Below, piece by piece: positions 43,194 through 51,922 of a stretch of 64,000 bases of DNA (positions are counted from its first letter, which is position 1; every line of letters starts with the position of its first letter). The notes below the pieces were generated by a model, which saw only the letters and a list, made by a program, of their open reading frames with translations, did not search any database and had not been told where the DNA came from. Where the stretch lies: contig NZ_FNKI01000001.1 of NCBI RefSeq assembly GCF_900102925.1, positions 248,001 to 312,000 of the forward strand, written 5' to 3'. A program made the position numbers and the translations under genes. The DNA is from Flagellimonas zhangzhouensis. GTDB taxonomy: Bacteria > Bacteroidota > Bacteroidia > Flavobacteriales > Flavobacteriaceae.

Positions 43194-46073
43194 TTACCCT
43201 ACAATATTCACAATCTTTCCAGGAACTACAATTACCTTTTTAGGAGTACGACCCTGTAATTGTTCCTGTGTTTTCTCGTGGGCCAAAACTGCAGCTTCAA
43301 TTTCGTCTTTGCCCATATCGAGTGGCAATTCTAACTTAAAGCGCATTTTACCATTAAAGGATATGGGGTATTCCTTGCTGCTTTCCACCAAATATTTCTC
43401 CTCAAATTTAGGGAACAGTGCTTCGGCAATGGATTCCGTATGACCCAAACGACTCCAAAGCTCTTCGGCTATATGAGGCGCATAAGGTGAAACCAAAATC
43501 GCCAACGGTTCCAAAATAGCTTTGCTGGTACATTTTTGTGCAGTTAATTCATTTACACAAATCATAAAAGTAGAAACCGAAGTGTTGAATGAGAAGTTCT
43601 CAATATCTTCTTCTACTTTTTTGATGGTTCTGTGCAGGGTTTTTAGGTTTTCTGCGGTGGGTTCCGCTTCAGTGGCGCTTCGACTACGCTCAGCGTCCGA
43701 ATCGATAAATGGGGAATAGAGTTTCCAAAGCTTTTTAAGGAATGAATGCACTCCTGTGATTCCAGCTGTATTCCAAGGTTTGGATTGCTCCAATGGCCCC
43801 AAGAACATTTCATACAAACGAAGGGAATCTGCCCCGTATTCCTCACAAATGGCATCTGGGTTGACCACATTGTATTTGGATTTGGACATTTTTTCCACTT
43901 CACGGCCCACAATGTATTTTCCTTCTTCTAGTATGAACTCTGCATCATTATATTCGGGTTGCCATTGTTTGAAAGCTTCCACATCCAATTCATCAGATGC
44001 ATTGACCAACGAAACATCAGCATGGATTGGAACAACATTTTTTCCATCAATTAATCCTTTGGAGTATACCTTATTAGTGTCCAAATCTCGATAGATAAAC
44101 GCACTTGTCCCCGTAATCATCCCTTGGTTGATCAATTTTTGGGCAAATTCATCTTTGGGCACATACCCCATATCGAACATAAACTTTTGCCAAAAACGGG
44201 AATACAACAAGTGACCCGTTGCGTGTTCGCTACCTCCTATATATAGATCTACATCTTGCCAATAGCTGATCGCTTCTGGTGAGAATACAGCATCATCATT
44301 GCGAGGATCCATATACCTATTAAAGTATTGGGAACTGCCCGCCCAACCTGGCATGGTGTTCAACTCCAACGGAAAAACGGTTTTATGATCAATCAAATCA
44401 TTGGAAACCACTTCATTTGTTTCAATATTCCATGCCCAAGTTGTGGCGTTGCCCAATGGCGGTTCGCCCGTTTCAGTGGGGAGGTATTTTTCCACTTCAG
44501 GAAGCTCCAATGGCAAATGTTCCAAACCGATCATCTGTGGCATGCCATCCACATAATACACTGGGAATGGCTCCCCCCAATACCGCTGACGACTAAAAAC
44601 GGCATCGCGAAGTCGGTAGTTTACTTTTCCTTTTCCGTGTCCGATGTTTTCCAATTCAGTAATAATTTTCTTCATGGCATCTTTATAAGAAAGACCATTC
44701 AAAAAGTCTGAATTGGCAATAATGGTGCTTTCCTTGTCGGCAAAAGCCTCTTCGGAAATATCAACTCCCTCAAAAATGTTGGGGATTTCTATATTATAAT
44801 GTTTTGCAAAATCGTAATCACGTTGGTCGCCACAAGGCACCGCCATTACGGCTCCTGTTCCATAACTGGCCAATACGTAATCGCCAATCCATATAGGAAC
44901 AGGCTCTTTAGTGAAAGGATGCTCTGCATACGCCCCTGTAAATACTCCTGAAATAGTTTTCACATCGGCCATACGATCGCGCTCGGAACGTTTTGCCGTG
45001 GCTTCTACGTAAGCTTCAACTTCGGCTTTCTGTTCTGGTGTCGTGATTTTGGCCACCAATTCGTGTTCTGGAGCCAATGTCATAAAACTAACTCCAAAAA
45101 TGGTGTCGGGGCGGGTGGTGAAAACTTCAATTTGATATGGGTGATTGAGCGGAGTCGAAATCACATCTTGGTTGCTTCGACTACGCTCAGCGTCCAATAC
45201 ATTAAAAGTAACCGATGCTCCAACAGAACGTCCAATCCAGTTGGTTTGGGAATCCTTCAAAGGTTGCGGCCAATCAATTTTTTCCAATCCGTCCAACAAA
45301 CGCTGAGCATAGGCAGTGATTCGCATACTCCATTGCGTCATTTTTTTACGAACCACAGGGTGACCTCCACGTTCGGAAACCCCGTTTACGATTTCATCAT
45401 TGGCCAAAACGGTTCCCAAAGCTGGACACCAGTTTACTTCGGTATCCGCCAAATAGGTCAATCTATATTTTAATAGGATTTCTTGCTTTCGCTTTTCTGT
45501 ATACGCATTCCATTCCTCAGCAGTAAATGCAGCTACATCATCATCACAAGCAGCATCTACAGTTGCAGTTCCCTCTTTTTCGAAAATGGAAACCAACGTG
45601 GAAATATCTTCAGCCTTATCTGATTTCTTATTGTACCAAGCATTGAACAATCGGATAAAAATCCATTGCGTCCACTTGTAATATTGTGGGTTAGAGGTAC
45701 GCACTTCGCGACTCCAATCAAAAGAAAAACCAAGTTGATCTAACTGCTCTCGGTACCTGTTGATGTTATTTTCGGTGGTAATGGCTGGGTGCTGCCCTGT
45801 TTGAATGGCATATTGCTCCGCAGGCAATCCGAAAGAATCGTAACCCATCGGATGCAACACATTGAAACCTTTGTGCCTTTTATAACGCGAATAGATGTCA
45901 GTGGCGATATAACCCAGCGGATGCCCCACGTGCAACCCTGCCCCAGACGGGTAAGGAAACATGGACAATGCATAAAATTTGGGTTTTTCAGAATTGTTCG
46001 AGGCTTTAAATGTTTCATTTTCTGCCCAGTACTTCTGCCACTTGGCTTCAATTTCGCGGAAATCGTAATTCAT
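43194..46073 (-). CDS. leuS: Leucyl-tRNA synthetase
   Basis: The open frame begins at 46202, but its first 43 codons translate a palindromic repeat, so I place the start at the ATG at 46073 (MNYDFREIEAKWQKYW), giving 959 aa (the ATG at 46076 is nearly as likely). HIGH motif HVGH in FPYPSGAGLHVGH, editing domain, KMSKS in EKMSKSKYN. Two stretches, about residues 294-312 and 790-803, both containing DAERSRS, coincide with a repeated DNA element and look like in-frame insertions (see findings). Charges tRNA-Leu. Confidence 0.93.
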   Translation of the reverse strand: MNYDFREIEAKWQKYWAENETFKASNNSEKPKFYALSMFPYPSGAGLHVGHPLGYIATDIYSRYKRHKGFNVLHPMGYDSFGLPAEQYAIQTGQHPAITTENNINRYREQLDQLGFSFDWSREVRTSNPQYYKWTQWIFIRLFNAWYNKKSDKAEDISTLVSIFEKEGTATVDAACDDDVAAFTAEEWNAYTEKRKQEILLKYRLTYLADTEVNWCPALGTVLANDEIVNGVSERGGHPVVRKKMTQWSMRITAYAQRLLDGLEKIDWPQPLKDSQTNWIGRSVGASVTFNVLDAERSRSNQDVISTPLNHPYQIEVFTTRPDTIFGVSFMTLAPEHELVAKITTPEQKAEVEAYVEATAKRSERDRMADVKTISGVFTGAYAEHPFTKEPVPIWIGDYVLASYGTGAVMAVPCGDQRDYDFAKHYNIEIPNIFEGVDISEEAFADKESTIIANSDFLNGLSYKDAMKKIITELENIGHGKGKVNYRLRDAVFSRQRYWGEPFPVYYVDGMPQMIGLEHLPLELPEVEKYLPTETGEPPLGNATTWAWNIETNEVVSNDLIDHKTVFPLELNTMPGWAGSSQYFNRYMDPRNDDAVFSPEAISYWQDVDLYIGGSEHATGHLLYSRFWQKFMFDMGYVPKDEFAQKLINQGMITGTSAFIYRDLDTNKVYSKGLIDGKNVVPIHADVSLVNASDELDVEAFKQWQPEYNDAEFILEEGKYIVGREVEKMSKSKYNVVNPDAICEEYGADSLRLYEMFLGPLEQSKPWNTAGITGVHSFLKKLWKLYSPFIDSDAERSRSATEAEPTAENLKTLHRTIKKVEEDIENFSFNTSVSTFMICVNELTAQKCTSKAILEPLAILVSPYAPHIAEELWSRLGHTESIAEALFPKFEEKYLVESSKEYPISFNGKMRFKLELPLDMGKDEIEAAVLAHEKTQEQLQGRTPKKVIVVPGKIVNIVG
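43677..43698. repeat. 22-base repeat copy 1 inside leuS
   Basis: Identical over 22 bases to 45174-45195. It encodes DAERSRS on the leuS strand at about residue 793. Contains the core GAGCGTAGTCGA (complement) shared with the other leuS-region elements. Confidence 0.8.
45146..45189. repeat. Palindromic insertion element inside leuS
   Basis: TGAGCGGAGTCGAA (45146-45159) and TTCGACTACGCTCA (45176-45189) form a 14-base inverted repeat with one mismatch. It is read in frame as part of LeuS (segment VLDAERSRSNQDVISTPLNHP) and the 22-base repeat copy 2 is at 45174-45195. Confidence 0.8.
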
Positions 46074-46097
46074 CATACTTCTTTCATGGTCAAATTG

Positions 46098-46175
46098 TGT
46101 CACATCGAGCGCAGTCGAGATGTCTTCAAACAAAAGAATGAGATTTCTCGCCCTTTTAAAGGACTCGAAATGACA
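46098..46175. repeat. Palindromic repeat at the 5' flank of leuS
   Basis: TGTCACATCGAG and CTCGAAATGACA are terminal inverted repeats (10 of 12 match), with an internal GAGCGCAGTCGA core at 46107-46118, one base different from the elements inside leuS. It lies between leuS and ftsX, 25 bases before the leuS start, and produces the false N-terminal extension of the leuS frame. Confidence 0.65.
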
Positions 46176-46263
46176 TAATTCTAAATCTATTTTCGAGTGC
46201 AAAAATAGGTTTAATCCCCCAAATACGATTTACTTTTCTATTTTTACGTACCGATTCCACTTT

Positions 46264-47142
46264 ATGAGTCAATATATTGAACGATACCAGCGAAGAAAAC
46301 TCATTTCCTCCTACTTTTCCGTTGCCCTGAGCATAGCCTTGGTGCTATTCTTGTTGGGTGTTTTGGGCCTTTTGGTGCTCAACACCAAAAAATTGGGCGA
46401 CCATTTTAAGGAACAGATCACCATATCGGTATTCTTAAAAGACAATGCCAAATTGGTCGAAATTGACCAATTGCAAAAAAGCTTGGCCTTGGCCGAATAC
46501 ACCAAATCGGCAGATTATATTTCGAAAGAGGATGCAGCCGAGCAGTACAGCGAGGATATTGGGGAGAATTTTGTGGAATTTTTGGGGTACAACCCACTTA
46601 AAAATGCCATCGATGTGCACCTAAAGGCAGATTTTGTTTCTCCCGAACAAATTGACACCATAGCTGCAGACATTGCCTCTAAAACATATGTGGATGAAGT
46701 GAGCTATGACAAACCCCTGATTTCACTGCTCAACAACAATGCACGAAAAATCAGCCTTTGGATTTTGGTGGCCAGCGCAGTATTTATGGCAATTGCAGTT
46801 TTGTTAATCAACAGTTCCATTCGACTGTCCATTTATTCCAAACGATTTATCATCAAAACCATGCAAATGGTGGGAGCGACCAAGACCTTTATTCGAAGAC
46901 CTTTTATTTGGACGAACATAAAATTGGGAATGCTTGGAGCGGTCGTGGCATTGATTGGTTTGGGTATTTTGGTGTATTATATCGACAAAAACTTCCCCGA
47001 ACTCAACTTAATACAAGATTATATTGTTCTTATCGTTCTGTTTGCAGGAATATTTGGTTTGGGCGTTGTCATATCGTGGGCCAGCACCCACTTTGCTACC
47101 CAACGTTTCCTAAACCTCAGAACGGACGATCTTTACTATTAG
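46264..47142 (+). CDS. ftsX: Cell division protein FtsX
   Basis: 292 aa, four membrane segments: N-terminal helix at ~20-42, a periplasmic domain (about 50-160) and three helices in the second half (about 170-280). Sequence IKTMQMVGATKTFIRRPF is a typical FtsX turn. FtsX with FtsE forms a type VII ABC complex that regulates septal wall hydrolases. Divergent from leuS; first of the ftsX-DUF3098-uppP-truB series. Confidence 0.9.
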   Translation: MSQYIERYQRRKLISSYFSVALSIALVLFLLGVLGLLVLNTKKLGDHFKEQITISVFLKDNAKLVEIDQLQKSLALAEYTKSADYISKEDAAEQYSEDIGENFVEFLGYNPLKNAIDVHLKADFVSPEQIDTIAADIASKTYVDEVSYDKPLISLLNNNARKISLWILVASAVFMAIAVLLINSSIRLSIYSKRFIIKTMQMVGATKTFIRRPFIWTNIKLGMLGAVVALIGLGILVYYIDKNFPELNLIQDYIVLIVLFAGIFGLGVVISWASTHFATQRFLNLRTDDLYY

Positions 47143-47242
47143 ATGCTTGATATTGGACCGCTTCGCTGTTGGACTCTAGACAACATCTGTTATACATTAT
47201 ACAACAGGTTCATTTTGTGAATCTTTTCTTTAAATTTGCGGC

Positions 47243-47509
47243 ATGAGCAAGAAAAACAAAAACAACCAACAACCCAACAAGGAGTTTGTTTTCCAGAAGA
47301 AAAATTACCTGTTCCTATTTATAGGAATTGCTTTTATAGCCCTTGGATTTATTTTGATGAGCGGTGGCGGAAGTGACGATCCCAACGTTTTTAATCCAGA
47401 GATCTATAATTTTAGGAGAATTCGTCTTGCTCCCACTTTGATTTTAATTGGCCTTGGCATTCAAGTGTATGCCATATTGTTGAACCCAAACAAGAAAAAC
47501 AAGGAGTAA
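47243..47509 (+). CDS. DUF3098 membrane protein
   Basis: 88 aa, with a Lys/Asn-rich cytosolic N-terminus and two hydrophobic segments around 28-47 and 66-80. GIAFIALGFILMSGGGSDDPNVFNPEIYNFRRIRLAP is the DUF3098 mark, a small family usually found between ftsX and uppP in Bacteroidetes. Role unknown. TAAATTTG at 47231-47238 lies just before its ATG; its stop codon is 1 base from the TTG start of uppP. Confidence 0.88.
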   Translation: MSKKNKNNQQPNKEFVFQKKNYLFLFIGIAFIALGFILMSGGGSDDPNVFNPEIYNFRRIRLAPTLILIGLGIQVYAILLNPNKKNKE

Positions 47510-47510
47510 T

Positions 47511-48305
47511 TTGGAATTAATTGATGCTATAATCCTCGGAATCATCCAAGGATTGACCGAATTTTTACCTGTTTCTTCCAGCGGTCATTTAGAATTGGGA
47601 AAAGCCATTTTGGGTGCACAGGCCGTTCCTGAAGAAAGCCTATTGTTTACCGTGATTCTTCACTTTGCTACGGCATTGAGTACTATTGTGGTTTTTAGAA
47701 AGGATATCCTAGAAATATTTAAAGGATTGTTTCAATTTAAATGGAACGAGGAAACCCAATTTTCTTTGAAAATTATTATTTCCATGATTCCCGCTGCATT
47801 GGTCGGGCTTTTTCTGAATGATTTTATTGAAGTGTTTTTTGATGGTGCCATTGTCATCGTAGGTATCATGCTTATCATCACTGCATTTTTATTGTATTTG
47901 GCCGATTTGGCCAAAACTACCGACAAAGGTGTATCGTTCCGAAGTGCTTTTGTTATCGGAATGGCACAAGCTGTTGCCATTTTGCCTGGAATTTCCCGAA
48001 GTGGAGCAACCATTTCTGCAGCCGTACTTTTAGGAGTTGACAAAACGAAATCGGCCCGTTTTTCATTTTTGATGGTAGTTCCATTAATCCTTGGAAAAGT
48101 AGCCAAAGATTTAATGGGAGGTGACATCAATTTCCACGGAGATCAAGCTGTGGCCATGGGCGCAGGATTTATCGCTGCTTTTGTTGCAGGTCTTGCTGCT
48201 TGTACTTGGATGATCAAATTGGTACGCCAAAGCAAGCTTACCTATTTTGCAATTTATTGTTTGATTGTGGGACTTATCGCCCTTGCTTGGAGCATTTGGG
48301 GATAG
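47511..48305 (+). CDS. uppP: Undecaprenyl-diphosphate phosphatase
   Basis: 264 aa. Start is TTG at 47511, with a perfect AAGGAG ribosome site at 47501-47506 overlapping the DUF3098 stop. Catalytic regions QGLTEFLPVSSSGHL (14-28) and PGISRSGATI identify the BacA/UppP family, which recycles C55-PP for wall synthesis at the inner membrane. Seven to eight membrane segments. Translationally linked to DUF3098; truB starts shortly after its stop. Confidence 0.93.
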   Translation: MELIDAIILGIIQGLTEFLPVSSSGHLELGKAILGAQAVPEESLLFTVILHFATALSTIVVFRKDILEIFKGLFQFKWNEETQFSLKIIISMIPAALVGLFLNDFIEVFFDGAIVIVGIMLIITAFLLYLADLAKTTDKGVSFRSAFVIGMAQAVAILPGISRSGATISAAVLLGVDKTKSARFSFLMVVPLILGKVAKDLMGGDINFHGDQAVAMGAGFIAAFVAGLAACTWMIKLVRQSKLTYFAIYCLIVGLIALAWSIWG

Positions 48306-48310
48306 ATTTT

Positions 48311-48318
48311 TACCTTTG
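48311..48318 (+). promoter_or_regulatory. Putative -7 box TACCTTTG upstream of truB
   Basis: TAnnTTTG match 5 bases behind the uppP stop and 18 bases before the TTG at 48337. It supports a start at 48337 rather than at the in-frame ATG inside uppP (48265), because that ATG is upstream of the box. Confidence 0.35.
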
Positions 48319-48336
48319 CCGCAAACCCAAATATCC

Positions 48337-49026
48337 TTGAACACCAAAGAAGATTTTTTAAACGGTCAAATCCTGTTAATTGACAAACCGCTGGAATGGA
48401 GTTCGTTTCAGGCGGTGAATGCTTTAAAATGGGCCATCCGCAAAAAATTCCAGCTTAAGAAAGTTAAGATTGGCCATGCTGGAACCTTGGATCCTTTGGC
48501 TACGGGTCTATTGATCATCTGCACAGGGAAATTCACCAAAAAAATTCCTGAACTCCAAGGTCAAGTAAAGGAATACACAGGTACCATTACCCTTGGAGCT
48601 ACCCGCCCCTCCTACGATATGGAAACGGAAATCAACGAGACTTTTCCAACTGAACATATTACCGATGAAGCTATTCAAACTGCAACCGAACAATTTTTAG
48701 GCGAAATTGACCAAGTCCCCCCTGTATTTTCAGCCCTTAAAAAAGATGGAAAACGTTTGTATGAATTGGCACGCGAAGGCAAAGAGGTGGAGATAAAATC
48801 AAGAAAAATAGAGATTTCTGAATTTGAAATCACGCGAATTGAGTTCCCTGACGTAGATTTCAGGGTTGTGTGCAGTAAGGGCACTTATATTCGTTCATTG
48901 GCCCACGATTTTGGAAAAGCTTTGGATTCAGGAGCCTATTTATCCGCCCTCAGAAGAACCAAAATAGGTGATTTTAACGTAGATAATGCTACAAGCCCAA
49001 TGGTTTTCAAAGAAAATTTGGGTTAG
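48337..49026 (+). CDS. truB: tRNA pseudouridine-55 synthase
   Basis: 229 aa from a TTG codon at 48337; the in-frame ATG at 48265 lies inside uppP and would add residues not seen in relatives. Catalytic Asp52 in GHAGTLDPLATG; KPLEWSSF and the late YIRSLAHDFG are family marks. Makes pseudouridine 55 in the T loop of tRNA. Second TTG start in succession in this operon. Confidence 0.9.
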   Translation: MNTKEDFLNGQILLIDKPLEWSSFQAVNALKWAIRKKFQLKKVKIGHAGTLDPLATGLLIICTGKFTKKIPELQGQVKEYTGTITLGATRPSYDMETEINETFPTEHITDEAIQTATEQFLGEIDQVPPVFSALKKDGKRLYELAREGKEVEIKSRKIEISEFEITRIEFPDVDFRVVCSKGTYIRSLAHDFGKALDSGAYLSALRRTKIGDFNVDNATSPMVFKENLG

Positions 49027-49088
49027 AAACCCGAAATCTTGTCCATTAGGTCAAAATATTTTTGAAAAAAAACGGTTATACATACACC

Positions 49089-49808
49089 ATGAACTTAACT
49101 AGAAGTCAGTTATCTCTTTTGATCACCTTCTTCTCCATGTCAATAGTGGTGTTGGTCTTGTTCAACATCCATTTAGGTGGCGTGCAAGAGGATGAGTATG
49201 TTATTGAGATGAGCTTGGCCGATGAAGATATTGAAGAACTTCTTAAAGAAGAAGAAAAGCAATTGGAGGAATTGGCCGCCAATAGCGACCCCATAAAAAG
49301 CCATATGGCCCTCAACGAAACTGCAAAACCTTCCATTGGCAATCCAGAACCATTGAAAACACTTGAGGAGCTTATGGAAGAAAGAGCCTTGAGCAGTGAA
49401 ACTGGAGAATATGCCAACGATGCTGGATTTGAAGAGCAATTGAAAAAATTGCGTGAAGATAGAGATCAGAAGAAAGAGCAGCTTGGTGAGCGCGATGCCA
49501 AAAAAGAGGAATTCACCAATTACTTAAAGGATAAACGCACCTCCATTTCCTATTCTTTAGTGGAACGTAATGCTTACGAATTGCCACCACCCATTTACAC
49601 TTGTATTGAAGGAGGTAAAGTGGTCATCAACATTTCTGTAGATTCCAATGGCTATGTGACTGATGCCAATTTTAACGATAAAAGTTCTACCACAGCCAAT
49701 GGGTGCTTGGTCGACAATGCCATTACCTATGCCTTAAAGGCGCGTTTCAATTCAAGTTCCAGAAATGAGCAGATTGGAACGATTACCTATCTATTCCAAG
49801 GTAAGTAA
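49089..49808 (+). CDS. TonB-like single-pass protein
   Basis: The frame opens at a TTG (49062), but the ATG at 49089 (MNLTRSQLSLLITFFSM) starts at the membrane anchor; 239 aa. One membrane helix (about 8-25), then a long charged Glu/Lys coiled-coil region (about 40-145), and a C-terminal domain (about 155-239, GGKVVINISVDSNGYVTDANF) resembling TonB C-terminal or a TonB-like energy transducer. Role inferred only from architecture. Converges on the thioredoxin-fold gene with 18-base overlap. Confidence 0.7.
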   Translation: MNLTRSQLSLLITFFSMSIVVLVLFNIHLGGVQEDEYVIEMSLADEDIEELLKEEEKQLEELAANSDPIKSHMALNETAKPSIGNPEPLKTLEELMEERALSSETGEYANDAGFEEQLKKLREDRDQKKEQLGERDAKKEEFTNYLKDKRTSISYSLVERNAYELPPPIYTCIEGGKVVINISVDSNGYVTDANFNDKSSTTANGCLVDNAITYALKARFNSSSRNEQIGTITYLFQGK

Positions 49809-50408
49809 TCCCAAAATATCGGTCAGGATATTTTCACCCTTATTTTTGTTGTACCACAACTGAAGATCTTGTTTAAACGCTTCAGTTAGTTTACCGTGTT
49901 CTGCTTTACAAGCTTGAACCATTTGAGTGGCAATACTAGGTCTTGGACCCCACTCTCCAACAACCTCATGTGCATCCTCGTTGATAATGATCAATTTGGG
50001 GATGGACATGGTGCCATTGGTTAAAAAGGCCTCCATTAAATCCAGACTTTCATCTCGCAACACTACTTTAAAAGAAATATTAGGGCTGGCCTCGGCAATT
50101 TTATTGATGATAGGAAGACTGGCCGCTGCATCGCCACACCAACTTTCGGTAATCGCCAAAAAAGTAAGTTTTGTGGTAGATTGAGCCAATGCATTCAAAT
50201 TAGCTACGGAAATTTTGAAAGTTTTGTCCCAACGTTTCATTCTGCGTTGGTTTAGCTTTGTGTATTCAATTCTAGCTTCGGATTGTTCTGGACCTGTTGA
50301 TTTTCCCTGCTCAGTATAAGCATCAACCATTGCTCTATATTGGTCGTAGTCCATACCCTTAGCTATGTATTCTTGTGCTAATTCGAGTCTGCTTTCTAAT
50401 ACTTCCAT
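49791..50408 (-). CDS. Thioredoxin-family protein, monothiol
   Basis: 205 aa. A helical N-terminal region (1-60) is followed by a thioredoxin fold: TESWCGDAAASLPI with Cys91-G-D-A94, so only the first Cys of CxxC is kept, and MSIPKLIII contains the cis-Pro. Monothiol forms act as isomerases, glutathionylation carriers or structural relatives. No signal peptide, so cytosolic. No operon partner. Confidence 0.78.
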   Translation of the reverse strand: MEVLESRLELAQEYIAKGMDYDQYRAMVDAYTEQGKSTGPEQSEARIEYTKLNQRRMKRWDKTFKISVANLNALAQSTTKLTFLAITESWCGDAAASLPIINKIAEASPNISFKVVLRDESLDLMEAFLTNGTMSIPKLIIINEDAHEVVGEWGPRPSIATQMVQACKAEHGKLTEAFKQDLQLWYNKNKGENILTDILGLLTLE

Positions 50409-50506
50409 AAAAATAATTTTGTCAAAGGTAAACCTCCTCTATTTTCTATTTAGTGACATTAGTCACATTGGTAGCACTAACTTTAGAAACCTTACAAAAG
50501 CGGATT

Positions 50507-51922
50507 TTATAGATTTTCTGGATTGATGGCTAAACTTTTAAACAGATTGGCCTTGGTGTGGAAAAACTTGTTTTGCATTTCGTTCTGCTTTAAATAGGCG
50601 TCGATAAGTTTACTTTCCCTTGAATTGATCAGGAACAATGAACTTTCCCCAAAACTGAATTTTCTTTCCTCTGCATCCAACATTGTGGTATAATCTCGAA
50701 CTATATTGTAGATGAGCCTATTTTGCTCTGTATAGGAATCCAATTCGTTATAAATGGCAATTACCTTATTCTGAATTTCCACTTGGGCATTATCGCGCTC
50801 AAATTCGGCATCGCGCAGTTTGAACTTGGCGAGTTTTAAATCGCCTCGCTCTTTACGCAAAAACAATGGCAACTGAAACGCTACTCCTCCCTTATAATTT
50901 TCAAAGACATAGGAATTGATAAAGTCTGGTGTTTCTGTGATAAAATTATACTCCACATCCAATTTTGGAAGTAGCTTGTTTGCCTTCAACCTTTTATCGA
51001 CACCCAATCCTTCAATTTTATATTCCAATGAACGCAATTTAGGGTGTGTCTCCAATCTAAAACTATCCAACGGAACACCTTCGATCTCTAAAGTGGAGTC
51101 AATTTGAATGTCGGAAGCCATATCGGGCATAACGCCAGGTTGAAGCTCAACGGGAACTTCTTCTATCCACAAATAATTGGAAACCTCCAACGATTTTTTC
51201 ATCAGTTTCACCTTGGCCTGTTCCAATCCCAATGCCCGATTGTTCACGGCAATTTTAGCCTCTACCGTATCAATCATTGCAATGTCCCCAGCCAAGGCGC
51301 TTTCCTTTATCCCATTAAACCTGATTTCGGCATTTTCCAGAAAATCTTTATAAACATCGGCATCTTTATAAGCCTGAAGCCAATCAAAATAAGCCAATGA
51401 AGCCTTGTACAATATTTCATTCACTTGAAGGTCTTGCTCCGCCTTACTCTGCTCCCTGAAAAATTTCGCCTTACGAAGGGCTGCCATTCGTTCATTGGCC
51501 CAAAATCCTTGAAGCAAAGACATACTTACCCCTGCGCTGTACAATCCATCTTCGGGCAAAGTCTCATCTGGGTTCAGATAGTACCCTTCATTTTGTTGAT
51601 AGTTTCCTTTAAGCTCAATTCCAAACCAAGTTGGTATCTTAAACGTGGTGTTCAATCGCTCCCAATATTGGGTGTCCTTAAATTCCTTGCGCTCATAATC
51701 CACCTCCACTTTGGGGTCAAATCCTCCTCTTGCCTTCATTAAATTGGCCTGCCCCATGGCAATGTTCAATTGAGCCTGCTTGGCAATGGGATGGTATTTT
51801 TTTACATAGCCCAGATATTCCTTAAAACCAAGGATGGTACTATCCTGTTGTCCAAAAACAGGAAGGGCCATGATAAAAAAGAGCACATAGATTATACTGT
51901 TTCCTCTATTTTTTAGCAGCAT
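50507..51922 (-). CDS. TolC-family outer-membrane efflux protein
   Basis: 471 aa from the ATG at 51922; the open frame extends upstream into the hlyD gene without a signal. N-terminal signal (YVLFFIMALPVFGQQ), then long heptad-rich helices (about 40-260 and 280-470), as in TolC. It forms the outer-membrane channel of the tripartite system encoded upstream. Start overlaps the HlyD stop by 17 bases. Last gene of the tetR-ABC-hlyD-tolC operon. Confidence 0.88.
   Translation of the reverse strand: MLLKNRGNSIIYVLFFIMALPVFGQQDSTILGFKEYLGYVKKYHPIAKQAQLNIAMGQANLMKARGGFDPKVEVDYERKEFKDTQYWERLNTTFKIPTWFGIELKGNYQQNEGYYLNPDETLPEDGLYSAGVSMSLLQGFWANERMAALRKAKFFREQSKAEQDLQVNEILYKASLAYFDWLQAYKDADVYKDFLENAEIRFNGIKESALAGDIAMIDTVEAKIAVNNRALGLEQAKVKLMKKSLEVSNYLWIEEVPVELQPGVMPDMASDIQIDSTLEIEGVPLDSFRLETHPKLRSLEYKIEGLGVDKRLKANKLLPKLDVEYNFITETPDFINSYVFENYKGGVAFQLPLFLRKERGDLKLAKFKLRDAEFERDNAQVEIQNKVIAIYNELDSYTEQNRLIYNIVRDYTTMLDAEERKFSFGESSLFLINSRESKLIDAYLKQNEMQNKFFHTKANLFKSLAINPENL

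Noticed and set aside
46074..46202. N-terminal extension of LeuS
   Set aside because: These codons translate the palindromic repeat 46098-46175 and do not fit the family start at MNYDF.
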